A stretch of 64,000 bases of DNA from Ahniella sp. (GTDB lineage Bacteria; Pseudomonadota; Gammaproteobacteria; Xanthomonadales; Ahniellaceae): positions 1-64,000 of the forward strand of contig JADJRU010000050.1 in the NCBI GenBank assembly GCA_016712105.1. Reading direction: 5' to 3'. Shown here one piece after another: positions 9,756 through 18,600 of this stretch (positions are counted from its first letter, which is position 1; each line of letters opens with the position of its first letter). A model generated the notes under the pieces. It did not search any database. It saw only the letters and a program-made list of their open reading frames with translations, and was not told where the DNA came from. The translations under genes were made by a program, and so were the position numbers.

Positions 9756-9907
9756 ACGTCGCAATGTGGGCAAAGCGCACGGGCAGTGACCTGCCCGCGG
9801 TCGGCCACATGCTTTCGATCATCACGGGGTAGTGCATCTTTCTCGCCTGAACAGATGACCCCACGATGAAGCTGTTTACCCCGGAAGCCGAACTCAGTTT
9901 TCGCTGA
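9756..9907. other. No recognisable gene between the IS and higA
   Basis: About 150 bp of unassigned sequence. Only short frames without family resemblance are present. It may be the remainder of whatever followed ssrA before the IS arrived. Confidence 0.4.
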
Positions 9908-10278
9908 TTACCCGGCAGCATTCTCTGCTATCAGAACATTGGCCGGGATGCCCAGGATCTTGTGCAGTCTGCGGATCATGGCCAGCGTCAGCGGGCGCTT
10001 GCGACTCAGGACTTCGTAGACACGATTGCTTTTGCCAATGATCGGCTCAAGATCCTTGACGGACAGACCGCTCTGATCCATCCGGAATTTGATGGCTTCC
10101 ACCGGATCAGGCGCAGTGATGGGTACGTGCTTGGCCTCGTAGGCGTGCACCAGCGTGGCCAGGATGTCGAGGCGATCCCCCTGCGGCGTGCCCGGATCAG
10201 GTCGCACTCCATCAAGGCCGAGATCTCTTTGAGTGTGGCCTTGTAATCTACTTCGGTGTGGATCGGGCGGATGTCCAT
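9908..10278 (-). pseudogene. higA: HigA-type antitoxin, frameshifted
   Basis: The N-terminus MDIRPIHTEVDYKATLKEISALMEC (from 10278) and the rest of the protein (TPQGDRLDILATLVHAYEAKH onward) are in different frames. Restoring one C near 10192 gives a 123-residue HigA family antitoxin with a C-terminal XRE-type helix-turn-helix (MDQSGLSVKDLEPIIGKSNRVYEVLSRKRPLTLAMIRRLH). It would bind HigB and repress the operon. It follows higB by 18 bp. If the break is real, the toxin gene would lack its antitoxin; that is hard to tolerate, so either a read error or a dead toxin is likely. Confidence 0.8.
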
Positions 10279-10296
10279 GTTTTCCTCCGGGGCCGG

Positions 10297-10599
10297 TCAG
10301 GCCATTTCAACGGTTTCTGCGTTCACTGCGTCGTACTCCTTGTGAGTACCGACAAACTTCACGTAGACGATCTGCAACTTGTACGCAATGGCCACGATCA
10401 GTCGGTAGTCGTTGCCTTTGATGTTGAATACCACGCGACGGTTCTTCAGCACGCTGGCGCTGCGGTACTGCGCCTTGATGTCGGTGGGCTGGCTCCAGCT
10501 CGCACTGGTGGCCTCCTCGTGCCAGGCCTTCAGAGGCTGCTCGGCGTCGGGGTGGCGCTCCCAGAAGGCCCGAAGGGTAGACACGGCAATCACTCGCAT
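10297..10599 (-). CDS. higB: HigB-type toxin (mRNA interferase family)
   Basis: A 100-residue protein read from ATG 10599 (MRVIAVSTLRAFWERHPDAEQPL); a longer frame upstream adds residues atypical of the family. Recognisable HigB features are AWHEEATSASWSQPTDIKAQYRSASVLKNRRVVFNIKGNDYRL and the C-terminal VYVKFVGTHKEYD. In the family it is a RelE-fold ribosome-dependent endoribonuclease neutralised by HigA. Toxin-first order is the usual higBA arrangement. No frame damage. Confidence 0.9.
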   Translation of the reverse strand: MRVIAVSTLRAFWERHPDAEQPLKAWHEEATSASWSQPTDIKAQYRSASVLKNRRVVFNIKGNDYRLIVAIAYKLQIVYVKFVGTHKEYDAVNAETVEMA

Positions 10600-10810
10600 G
10601 GGTCGTAGCGTAGTCCCAAAATGGGACTGGGGCAAGTGGCACCCAGGCCGATCGGGTGGTCAAGGTGTTCAGTAATGGGTGTTTTGTGGTTGTCCGAGCT
10701 GGCGGAGCGCTGGTCGGCCGGATTTCCCAAATTCGCGTTTCGTACAAGTGAGGATCAGCCCCGAATCTCCGACATCACGGCAAAGTCCGCTTTCACGCTG
10801 GCCGATCACA

Positions 10811-10857
10811 TTAAACGATGCTTTAATAAGATCAGATTAAATTAAAGCAGGCTTTAA
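10811..10857 (+). promoter_or_regulatory. Tandem 16-bp palindromic operator upstream of fic
   Basis: Two copies of TTAAA-N6-TTTAA at 10811-10826 and 10842-10857, 31 bp apart (about three helical turns, same DNA face). The second abuts the fic ATG and covers its AGCAGG ribosome-binding site, so a bound repressor would block translation initiation or elongating polymerase. The C-terminal winged helix of the Fic protein is the obvious candidate ligand (inference). Confidence 0.6.
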
Positions 10858-12006
10858 ATGACGCGCAGCACCGGCAGCTACGCCCTATCGACGACACTCG
10901 GTGAGTCGGTGCGGGCGTTCGTGCCGTATCCGTTGCCTCCTGCCGACCCGCCCTTGGCGACTGTCTCCTTTGCCGACCTGAATTCGCAAGCCGAAATGGC
11001 TCTGGCGCGGTTGGCGGGTGTGTCGGGTCTGGTTCCCTCGGTGGACTGGCTGCTTTACAGCGCCATCCGCAAGGAGGCGCTGCTCACGTCACAAATCGAG
11101 GGCACCCAGGCCACGTTGACAGATCTGTTCGACGACGAAGCCGGCCTGACGGTCAACAACACCGACGATGTGGCCGAGGTGACCAACTACCTGCGGGCGT
11201 TCCGACTCGTGCAGGAGCAACTGCGCGACCCCAAGGGACTGCCGATCAGTGTCCGCCTGCTTTGTAACGCGCACCGGCTTCTGCTTGATGGTGCGCGCGG
11301 CGCGGGCAAACAACCCGGTGAACTGCGGCACTCGCAGAATTGGATCGGCGGCACTCGGCCAGGAAACGCGGTGTTTGTGCCGCCACCGCCGGATCGCGTG
11401 GCAGAACTGCTGACCCAACTGGAGCGATTCATTCATCAGGAATCGGGAGGTCTTCCGCCCTTGGTGAACATCGCGCTGATCCATGCGCAGTTCGAAACGA
11501 TCCATCCGTTCCTGAATGGCAACGGGCGCATCGGGCGCCTGCTGATCGCGGCATTGCTGGAACATTGGAACCTGCTGGCTGAGCCTTTGTTGTACCTCAG
11601 TAGTTACTTGAAACAACATCAAGCCGAGTATTACCGTCGTCTGTCGATCATTCGTAGCGAAGGCGACTGGGAATCGTGGGTCTCGTTCTTTCTCGAAGGT
11701 GTTGCGGTGTCGGCAGCCGAAGCCGAGCGCAACATCATTGCCGTGGCCAGCCTGATCGCTGCCGATCGTCGAAGGCTGTTGGACGCGCCGAAGGCCAGCC
11801 CGGCCAGTTACCGGTTGTTCGAGTTGTTGCCGATGATGCCGCGTTTTACCGTTGAACGCGTCCGGCAGCAATTGGCCACCACATTCCTGACTGCGAACGC
11901 AGCGGTGCAGGTGCTGGAGAAACTGGGCATCGTGGTGGAAGTTACAGGCCAGAAGAAGAACCGCCATTACAGTTACCAGGCTTACGTTGATCTGCTGACG
12001 CGGTAA
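10858..12006 (+). CDS. Fic-family AMPylase with inhibitory motif and C-terminal winged helix
   Basis: A 382-residue three-part Fic protein. The N-terminal Fic_N domain holds the class II inhibitory motif T77-S-Q-I-E81-G82, fitting (S/T)xxxE(G/N). The core has the catalytic motif HPFLNGNGRIGR at 216-227, matching HxFx(D/E)GNGRxxR except for Asn at the fourth variable position. The C-terminal winged helix is RFTVERVRQQLATTFLTANAAVQVLEKLGIV. Family members transfer AMP from ATP onto protein hydroxyls, with Glu81 blocking ATP until displaced. Intact. The start is set by the adjacent operator and AGCAGG. Substrate unknown. Confidence 0.93.
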   Translation: MTRSTGSYALSTTLGESVRAFVPYPLPPADPPLATVSFADLNSQAEMALARLAGVSGLVPSVDWLLYSAIRKEALLTSQIEGTQATLTDLFDDEAGLTVNNTDDVAEVTNYLRAFRLVQEQLRDPKGLPISVRLLCNAHRLLLDGARGAGKQPGELRHSQNWIGGTRPGNAVFVPPPPDRVAELLTQLERFIHQESGGLPPLVNIALIHAQFETIHPFLNGNGRIGRLLIAALLEHWNLLAEPLLYLSSYLKQHQAEYYRRLSIIRSEGDWESWVSFFLEGVAVSAAEAERNIIAVASLIAADRRRLLDAPKASPASYRLFELLPMMPRFTVERVRQQLATTFLTANAAVQVLEKLGIVVEVTGQKKNRHYSYQAYVDLLTR

Positions 12007-12041
12007 ACAAACCTGGGACGCCTGAACGATACGAGGTTGCC

Positions 12042-12062
12042 TTGTCGCAACTGTTGCGACAA
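12042..12062. repeat. 21-bp perfect palindrome TTGTCGCAA-CTG-TTGCGACAA
   Basis: Nine-base arms around CTG, 36 bp after the fic stop codon. It lacks a T-run, so it is a weak terminator candidate; the half-site TTGCGACAA also occurs in every unit of the 1.7-2.5 kb REP array. Confidence 0.6.
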
Positions 12063-12561
12063 ATGCGCGGACACCGGCGACGATCGCACTCACACGTCGA
12101 CCCGGGAGGTTCCCATGTCCGAGCGAATCAACCCCCGCCTGTCACAGCCCTTTACGAAACCCCAGTGAGTAAGTGCGTGACCTGGATCCGCCTAGATTTG
12201 GATCGGCGCGAAGGTCATATCTTGCAAGACGCCACCCTGAGTGGCTATCGCGACCTGGCCGCTGGCCGAATTCTTGCGTCCACTGGCAACTTCAAGACCG
12301 ATATGGCCCTGCTCGACATCAATGAAGCTGATGGCTGACGGTGACAGTTCGTCGCAGGCCACATGTGTCTTGACCCGCACCGCGGCACTGGATCTGCATC
12401 GCATTGATGCGCAGCCACGGCGCGCGTGGGGCGACGATGTTGCCGGCCGCTACCTCGCCGATCGCAGCGCCGAAACGCCCGGCGGGTTCACCGACTGCAT
12501 GGAAACCCCGCCCATCCTGACCTAACATGATCAGTCAAGATCCATCGTGATGGAGGGGGTT
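12063..12561. other. No supportable gene in ~500 bp between fic and the RHH gene
   Basis: Short open frames exist on both strands, but none resembles a family or has a convincing start. Given the decayed genes next to it, this may be eroded coding DNA. Confidence 0.4.
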
Positions 12562-12791
12562 GTGAGCACCACCACCGCGAAAAGTTCTCCACTCAAGCCG
12601 CTCCGGATGTGTTGGCAGCGCTTCGTCAGATTGCAGAGAGTCAGGGTCGTCAGTTCCAGGTTGTGCTGGATGAAGTACTCCGGGACTACATCGATCGACA
12701 CCAGAAGGACCGGCCCCGCCGCCATGTCATGTCATCCCTTGTCTCGAGTCTCGGCGAATTCGATGATCTCTACCGCGAGTTGGCGAAATAA
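12562..12791 (+). pseudogene. Ribbon-helix-helix antitoxin-like protein, frameshifted
   Basis: A GTG at 12562 with GGAGGGGG at 12552-12559 opens VSTTTAK; the frame then breaks at the AAAA run (12580-12583). Removing one A gives KFSTQAAPDVLAALRQIAESQGRQFQ and a continuous protein to 12791 ending LGEFDDLYRELAK. QFQVVLDEVLRDYIDRH resembles RHH/CopG antitoxins paired with Doc toxins, and a Doc remnant follows directly. About 75 residues if restored. Confidence 0.65.
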
Positions 12792-13054
12792 CGCAGTATT
12801 GATTGAGCGTCGAGGAGGCGCGTCGGGTTTGCGCGATCCGGAGGGGGCTTGGAATCAGGCTGGTCAGGCTGAAGACTGGTTTTTCCGATGACATCGTCGC
12901 CGAAGCTGCCGCGTTGCTGGAGCGCCTCGCCACCAATCATCCGTTTGTCGACGGAAACAAACGGATCATCTTTGCCGCCGTCGATGTGTTCTTTCGAATC
13001 AACGCCTGGAGCCGTCAGTGGGTACCGGGAGGAGCAAGGCGCCGACTTCTTTAA
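12792..13054 (+). pseudogene. doc: Doc-type (Fic fold) toxin remnant
   Basis: Pieces of a Doc toxin in two frames: NAVLIERRGGASGLRDP (from about 12792), then TGFSDDIVAEAAALLERLATNHPFVDGNKRIIFAAVDVFFRIN (about 12870-13010). The Doc motif HxFx(D/E)GNKR is present as HPFVDGNKR, but the start, the segment after GLRDP and the C-terminal region are missing or shifted. In intact systems Doc phosphorylates EF-Tu. This copy should be inactive. It separates fic from the Wadjet operon. Confidence 0.7.
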
Positions 13055-13138
13055 CGGTCGACATCGAAGTAAACGCAAACGATCCACCCGTCTTGAATCA
13101 TCGATCGCTATGATCCTGGCTCTCCGATCGTCGCCCTT

Positions 13139-14520
13139 ATGAACCACGCCACCCTCGCCACGCTCCGCGATCGCCATCCCGCATGGCGGCTCCTGGCTTC
13201 GCCGCACGCGCCCCTGGTCGCGAGTTTTTTGCATCGGGTGTTCGTTGTGCCGAACGTGCGCCTGATGAGTGAGGCGGATCTGGTGGAGGCGCTGGAGGAC
13301 GAGTTGTTCCACTTGCGCGAGCAGTTGGGTCCTGCTTCCTACCCGAAAGGCGCGCAGGAATACTTGAACGATTGGGCGGCGCCGGACAAGGGCTGGCTGC
13401 GCAAGTTCTACAAACAGGGTACGGACGAAGCACAGTTCGACCTGACGCCCGCTACCGAGAAGGGTATTGCCTGGCTGGTGTCGCTGACTGAACGGGCGTT
13501 TGTGGGCACCGAGTCCCGACTCCTCACGCTGTTCGCCTTGCTGGAACAGATCAGTTCCGGCACCGAAGTGGATCCGATCAAACGGGTCGATGATCTTCGC
13601 CGAAAACGCGACGAGATCGATGCCGAAATGGCACGGGTGCTGGCGGGTGATCCGCCCGTGCTCGACGACACCGCTGTCCGAGATCGGTTCCAGCAGTTCC
13701 AGCAATTGGCCCGCGAGTTGTTGTCGGATTTCCGCGAGGTCGAGCACAACTTCCGGCTGCTCGATCGGAAAGTGCGAGAGAAGATCGCTCTGTGGGAAGG
13801 TACGAAGGGTGCCTTGCTCGACGAAATCATGGGTGAGCGTGATGCCATCGGCGACTCGGATCAGGGTCGCAGCTTCCGAGCGTTCTGGGACTTCCTGATG
13901 TCGAGTCGTCGGCAGGAAGAATTGTCGGCGCGCCTGGATCACGTGCTCAGTCTGCCGCCGGTGGCGGCGCTGAAGCCGGAACCACGTACACGCCGGGTGC
14001 ACCACGACTGGCTTGAAGCGGGCGAACATACGCAGCGGACGGTTGCCCAGTTGTCGCAGCAGCTTCGTCGATTCCGGAAAACGGGTTGATGACCATCGAC
14101 GACATGGGGGCTGAGATCGAATTGCCCTTGGAACGCCCGCTGTTTACACCCAGCATGAAGCCCCGCATTACCGAACAGGAAATCCTGGCGGGGGAGGGCG
14201 GCATCGATACGACACGTCTGTTCGACCAGATCGTCGTCGACAAGGAACGCCTGCGCAAAGCGGTGCGCCGGGCACTGCGGCAGCAGCCCCAGATCACTCT
14301 TCGGCATTTGGTCGAGGGGGAGCCCTTGAGGCAGGGACTCGCAGAGTTGGTGGCCTATCTGGAGCTGGCACATGCAGATGGCATGGGTCAGGGACCAGAT
14401 GCCCTGCGCGCCGTCGTCGATGAATCGGTGGAAGAGCCGATCCAGTGGTTGGCGATGGATCACCTTGAGTCACCGGTCATTCGCGAAGCGCGATTGCCTC
14501 GTGTCATCTTTACGCGCTGA
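13139..14520 (+). pseudogene. jetA: Wadjet JetA (DUF3375, kleisin-like), split by a frame break
   Basis: First gene of a type I Wadjet operon. Residues 1-316 (13139-14089) match DUF3375 from the start (LRDRHPAWRLLASPHAP) to QLSQQLRRF. The C-terminal part (AEIELPLERPLFTPSMKPRI onward, to 14520) is in another frame. The break near 14075 appears to be a small deletion: family members have about seven more residues between RRF and the ENRR-like segment, here ENGLM. The upstream stop and a downstream ATG overlap as TGATG at 14087-14091, so translation-coupled halves (316 and 143 aa) are possible. JetA is the MukF/kleisin-like subunit bridging JetC heads with JetB. Confidence 0.9.
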
Positions 14521-14543
14521 AAGGACGGAGCCCGACTGAATCG

Positions 14544-15230
14544 ATGAACGACTTCACGCCAGAACACGACTCTGCCGAACCCCGAACCCCTGACGTGCCG
14601 GTTATTCCGGAACTGTCGCAGTTGATGGTGCACCTGCTGAAGAGTGTGCTCTATCGCGAGGACGACGAACGCCAATGGGCGAGCCTTCTGCGACTGCAGG
14701 CGAGGGTTCGTGAACAGTCCGCTGTCTTGTTGCTGGACCTGGTGCTCGACGAAGCCGAAGGGTATGCGTTTCTCAAGAGCCGGCCGGATCCCGATGAGTC
14801 CGAAGCCGCGCCACGGATGCCGAGACTGGTGGCAAGACGCCCGCTGTCGTATGCCGTCAGCTTGATGTTGGCACTCCTGCGCAAGCGGCTTGCTGAATTC
14901 GACGCCGGCGGAGGTGACACCCGCCTCGTGCTGGCACGCGACGAAATCGCCGAATTGATGCGCGTGTTTCTGCCCGATGGCACCAATGAAGCGCGATTGA
15001 TCGATCAGGTCGATGCGACCATCAGCAAAGTTGTGGAGCTCGGCTTTCTGCGTCGGCTCAAGGTGGCGGCCGGGAGTGGTGCCCAGGATCGAGGCAATCA
15101 CGAGGTTCGCCGAATCCTCAAAGCCTACGTCGACGCGCAATGGCTGGCCGACTTCGACGCGCGCCTTGAAGTGTACCGAACAGCGCTGGGCTCAAGGCCG
15201 GAAGCCGGAAAGGGTAAACAGAATGACTGA
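14544..15230 (+). CDS. jetB: Wadjet JetB (DUF4194, MukE/KITE-like subunit)
   Basis: A 228-residue DUF4194 protein: PELSQLMVHLLKSVLYREDDERQW and RRPLSYAVSLMLALLRKRL at the N-terminal half, then a winged-helix-like C-terminal half (DQVDATISKVVELGFLRRLK, RRILKAYVDAQWLADF). In Wadjet it is the KITE/MukE-equivalent binding the JetA kleisin. Intact. It starts 23 bp after jetA and its stop overlaps the jetC start by 8 bp, indicating coupled translation. Confidence 0.93.
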   Translation: MNDFTPEHDSAEPRTPDVPVIPELSQLMVHLLKSVLYREDDERQWASLLRLQARVREQSAVLLLDLVLDEAEGYAFLKSRPDPDESEAAPRMPRLVARRPLSYAVSLMLALLRKRLAEFDAGGGDTRLVLARDEIAELMRVFLPDGTNEARLIDQVDATISKVVELGFLRRLKVAAGSGAQDRGNHEVRRILKAYVDAQWLADFDARLEVYRTALGSRPEAGKGKQND

Positions 15231-18200
15231 GCCTGCAACGCTCGGCCTGGATTTCATTGCCGATGACCGACGCGTCGGTTTCCGGCTGCAGCGATTGGAA
15301 GTATTGAACTGGGGTACGTTCGACAAACGGGTATGGCGGCATGAACTCGATGGACGCAATGGCCTGCTGACGGGCGACATCGGCTCGGGCAAGTCCACAC
15401 TCGTGGATGCCATCACCACACTTCTGGTGCCGGCGAATCGAGTTGCCTACAACAAGGCTGCCGGCGCCGATGCTCGAGAGCGCAGTCTCCGCTCCTATGT
15501 GCTGGGGCACTACAAGAGCGAACGGAATGAAGTCACCGGGACTGCCCGGCCGGTGGCATTACGTGATGCGTCGAGTTACTCGGTCATTCTTGGCGTGTTT
15601 CGGAATGAGGGGTACGACCAGGCGGTGACACTGGCACAGGTGTTCTGGCTCAAGGACCCGCAAGGCCAACCTGCGCGGCTATTCGTGGCCGCCGAGCGGG
15701 CCCTGTCGATCACCGATGAATTCTCGGGCTTCGGCAGCGACATCGTCGGCCTGCGCAAGAAGCTTCGTGCAGCAGGCGCCGAGATGTTCGACAGCTTTCC
15801 GCCCTACGGTGCGTGGTTTCGACGCCGGTTCGGCATCGAGCACGAGCAGGCTTTGGAACTGTTCCATCAGACGGTCTCGATGAAGTCGGTCGGCAATCTC
15901 ACCGACTTCGTGCGCCATCACATGCTCGAACCGTTTGACGTGGCCAATCGCATCGACGCGTTGATCCATCACTTCGATGACCTTGATCGTGCCCATCAGT
16001 CCGTGATGAAGGCCAAACGCCAACTGGCGCTGCTGGGGCCACTGGTGGACGACGGCCATCGGCATGTCGGGTTGGCTGCCGAGATCCAGGGATGGCGCGA
16101 GGGACGCGATGCCCTGCGCTCCTATTTTGCCGGGCTGAAGGGCGAGTTGCTGGATCGACGACTCAAGCTCTTGGCTGAAGACGCCGCGCGACTTGAAACG
16201 CAGATTGAGCGACTCGAAGCCCTCCGCGACACCGAGCGCGGCGAATTGGCCAGCCTCGAACGAGCACTGCGGGACAACGGCGGAGACCGGCTGGAGCAGT
16301 TGGCTGCCGAGAGCCGGCGCCTGATCAGCGAGCAGAGCCAGCGACAGCAGAAGGCGACTCGTCATGCTGAACTGCTCGCCAGAATCGCCGAAGTTCCGCC
16401 CCTTGATGAACCGGCATTTCTCGATCAGCAGCAAGCCATCAGCAGCCGCGCGGAAACACTGCGTCAGCGTGTTGCCGATCTCGACAACACGGAACGTGAA
16501 GAAGACTTCGCGTTTCGAAAAGGGCGCGAAGATCACGATACGCTGAGCCACGAGATCGATAGCCTCAAACGCCGCAAGAGCAATATCGATTCGGCGCAGG
16601 TCAGAATTCGGGATGCACTCTGTGAGGCCTTGTCACTGGGTGAAGACGAGCTTCCGTTTGCCGGTGAACTGCTGCAGGTTCATGCTGATGAGCGGGCATG
16701 GGAAGGGGCGGCCGAACGGATCTTGCGCGGTTTTGGTCTGGCGCTGCTGGTGCCGGATCAGCACTATCAGGCAGTTGTCAGGTGGGTGGATCGGCAACAT
16801 CTCGGCGCGCGGCTCGTGTATTTCCATGTTCGGCCGAGAAAGGTGGTGCAGGGCAATAGTCTGCACCCGCAGTCGCTGGTCCGAAAGATCGTGATCAAAC
16901 CCGATTCACCGCACTACGAGTGGTTGGAGCACGAACTCCGGCAACGATTCGACGTGGCGTGCTGTGACACGGATGAACAATTCCGCCGAGAAGGTCGTGC
17001 GATTACTCGTGCCGGTCAGATCAAGGATCCTTCCGGCCGCCATGAAAAGGACGACCGGAGCCGGAGCGACGATCGCGGGCGGTATGTGCTGGGTTGGAGC
17101 AACGCCGACAAGTTGCGCGCCTTGTTGGGAAAACGAGAAACACTGGAAGCGCATCTGGCCACGCTCGGGCATCGGATCGCCGAGATCAGACGTGCCCGGG
17201 CCGAACAACAGTCCGCACTCGAAACCCTGGCTCGGCTGGAGGAATTCACCCGGTTCGCCGATCTCGACTGGCGCGCGCTGGCCCGCGAGATCGCTTCACT
17301 CACGGATGAGCGGGCTCGTCTTGAATCCGCCTCGGATGCACTGCAGGAGTTGGCGCAGCAGTTGAAGGTCGTGCAGCAAAAGCTGGGTGACACGGAAGCC
17401 AAACGCGCCGAAGCCCTGGGCAAGCGGGGTGAGGTCAAGAGCAAGCGCGAGACGGCGGAAGACCTGCGCCAGCAAGTGCGCGCCACCTGCGAGACAGCGC
17501 CGCTGGACAATGAACAGATTCAGCGCCTGGATACCTGGCGAACGGCAGTATTGGGTGAGCACCAGTTATCGGTGGAGTCGTGTGACAACCGCGAACAGGA
17601 TGTTCGAAAGTGGTTGCAGGAGCGGATCGACATGGAGGATCGGCGGTTGGCGCGTTTGGTCGAGCGCATCGTCAATGCCATGCGCGGTTTCAAGGAGGAG
17701 TTCAAGGCTGAAACCGTCGAGATGGACGTGAGTCTTGCGGCGCTGTCCGAGTATGAGCGCCTGCTGGAGGGACTGAAGCGTGATGATCTCCCGAGGTTCG
17801 AGGCGCGTTTCAAAGAACTGCTGAACGTCAACACCATCAATGAGATTGCCAACTTCAATGCACAACTGGCGCGCGAACGGGAAACGATCAGGGAACGGGT
17901 CGATCTGATCAACCAGTCCCTGCAAGCCATCGACTACAATCCCGGGCGTTTTATCCGTCTGTCGGCACAACCAAGTCCCGATGCCGAGATCCGCGATTTC
18001 CAGCAGGACCTCCGCGCCTGCACCGAGGGCGCGCTGACGGGTTCTGGCGACGAGCAGTATTCGGAAGCCAAGTTCCTTCAGGTCAAGGCGATCATCGACC
18101 GGTTCCGCGGTCGGGAAGGGCTGGCGGATGCCGATCGACGTTGGACAAGCAAGGTCACCGACGTCCGCAACGGCTTCCTGTTTTCAGCGAGCGAACGTTG

Positions 18201-18600
18201 GCGTGCCGATGGTGTCGAGCATGAGCACTACTCGGATTCCGGCGGCAAGTCGGGCGGCCAGAAAGAGAAGCTCGCCTACACCGTGCTGGCTGCAAGTCTC
18301 GCTTACCAGTTCGGATTGGAGTGGGGCGCTGTGCGCTCACGCTCGTTCCGGTTTGTGGTCATTGACGAGGCATTCGGTCGTGGCTCGGATGAGTCGGCGC
18401 AATACGGCCTGCGCTTGTTCCAGCAACTGAACCTCCAGTTGTTGATCGTCACGCCGCTGCAAAAAATCCACATCATCGAACCCTTTGTTTCGAGCGTTGG
18501 GTTTGTCCACAATGAAGCCGGGCGTGATTCGCGATTGCGTTGCCTGACGATCGAGGAATATCGCGCGCAGAAGGCCGGGGAGGCCGGTGCTGCGCCATGA
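15223..18600 (+). CDS. jetC: Wadjet JetC (SMC/MukB-like ATPase)
   Basis: A 1125-residue ATPase from the ATG at 15223, which overlaps the jetB stop; a longer upstream frame is ignored. Walker A is G51-DIGSGKST, a long coiled coil with a hinge region occupies the centre, the ABC signature is SGGKSGGQKEK at about 1006-1016, and Walker B is FVVIDEAFG with D1048-E1049. In Wadjet, JetABC is a condensin-like motor that loads on small circular DNA and extrudes loops until JetD cuts it. All catalytic motifs are present. The TGA overlaps the jetD ATG. Confidence 0.95.
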   Translation: MTEPATLGLDFIADDRRVGFRLQRLEVLNWGTFDKRVWRHELDGRNGLLTGDIGSGKSTLVDAITTLLVPANRVAYNKAAGADARERSLRSYVLGHYKSERNEVTGTARPVALRDASSYSVILGVFRNEGYDQAVTLAQVFWLKDPQGQPARLFVAAERALSITDEFSGFGSDIVGLRKKLRAAGAEMFDSFPPYGAWFRRRFGIEHEQALELFHQTVSMKSVGNLTDFVRHHMLEPFDVANRIDALIHHFDDLDRAHQSVMKAKRQLALLGPLVDDGHRHVGLAAEIQGWREGRDALRSYFAGLKGELLDRRLKLLAEDAARLETQIERLEALRDTERGELASLERALRDNGGDRLEQLAAESRRLISEQSQRQQKATRHAELLARIAEVPPLDEPAFLDQQQAISSRAETLRQRVADLDNTEREEDFAFRKGREDHDTLSHEIDSLKRRKSNIDSAQVRIRDALCEALSLGEDELPFAGELLQVHADERAWEGAAERILRGFGLALLVPDQHYQAVVRWVDRQHLGARLVYFHVRPRKVVQGNSLHPQSLVRKIVIKPDSPHYEWLEHELRQRFDVACCDTDEQFRREGRAITRAGQIKDPSGRHEKDDRSRSDDRGRYVLGWSNADKLRALLGKRETLEAHLATLGHRIAEIRRARAEQQSALETLARLEEFTRFADLDWRALAREIASLTDERARLESASDALQELAQQLKVVQQKLGDTEAKRAEALGKRGEVKSKRETAEDLRQQVRATCETAPLDNEQIQRLDTWRTAVLGEHQLSVESCDNREQDVRKWLQERIDMEDRRLARLVERIVNAMRGFKEEFKAETVEMDVSLAALSEYERLLEGLKRDDLPRFEARFKELLNVNTINEIANFNAQLARERETIRERVDLINQSLQAIDYNPGRFIRLSAQPSPDAEIRDFQQDLRACTEGALTGSGDEQYSEAKFLQVKAIIDRFRGREGLADADRRWTSKVTDVRNGFLFSASERWRADGVEHEHYSDSGGKSGGQKEKLAYTVLAASLAYQFGLEWGAVRSRSFRFVVIDEAFGRGSDESAQYGLRLFQQLNLQLLIVTPLQKIHIIEPFVSSVGFVHNEAGRDSRLRCLTIEEYRAQKAGEAGAAP

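Noticed and set aside
9756..9907. Short gene between the IS3 element and higA
   Set aside because: Only a roughly 60-codon frame with no family signal or start context.
12063..12561. Oxidoreductase-like fragment on the minus strand downstream of fic
   Set aside because: The resemblance is a few residues long and does not extend in any single frame.
13081..13138. A full sigma-70 promoter for jetA
   Set aside because: TATGAT at 13109 is a fair -10, but the nearest TTGAAT is only 10 bp away, too close to act as its -35.
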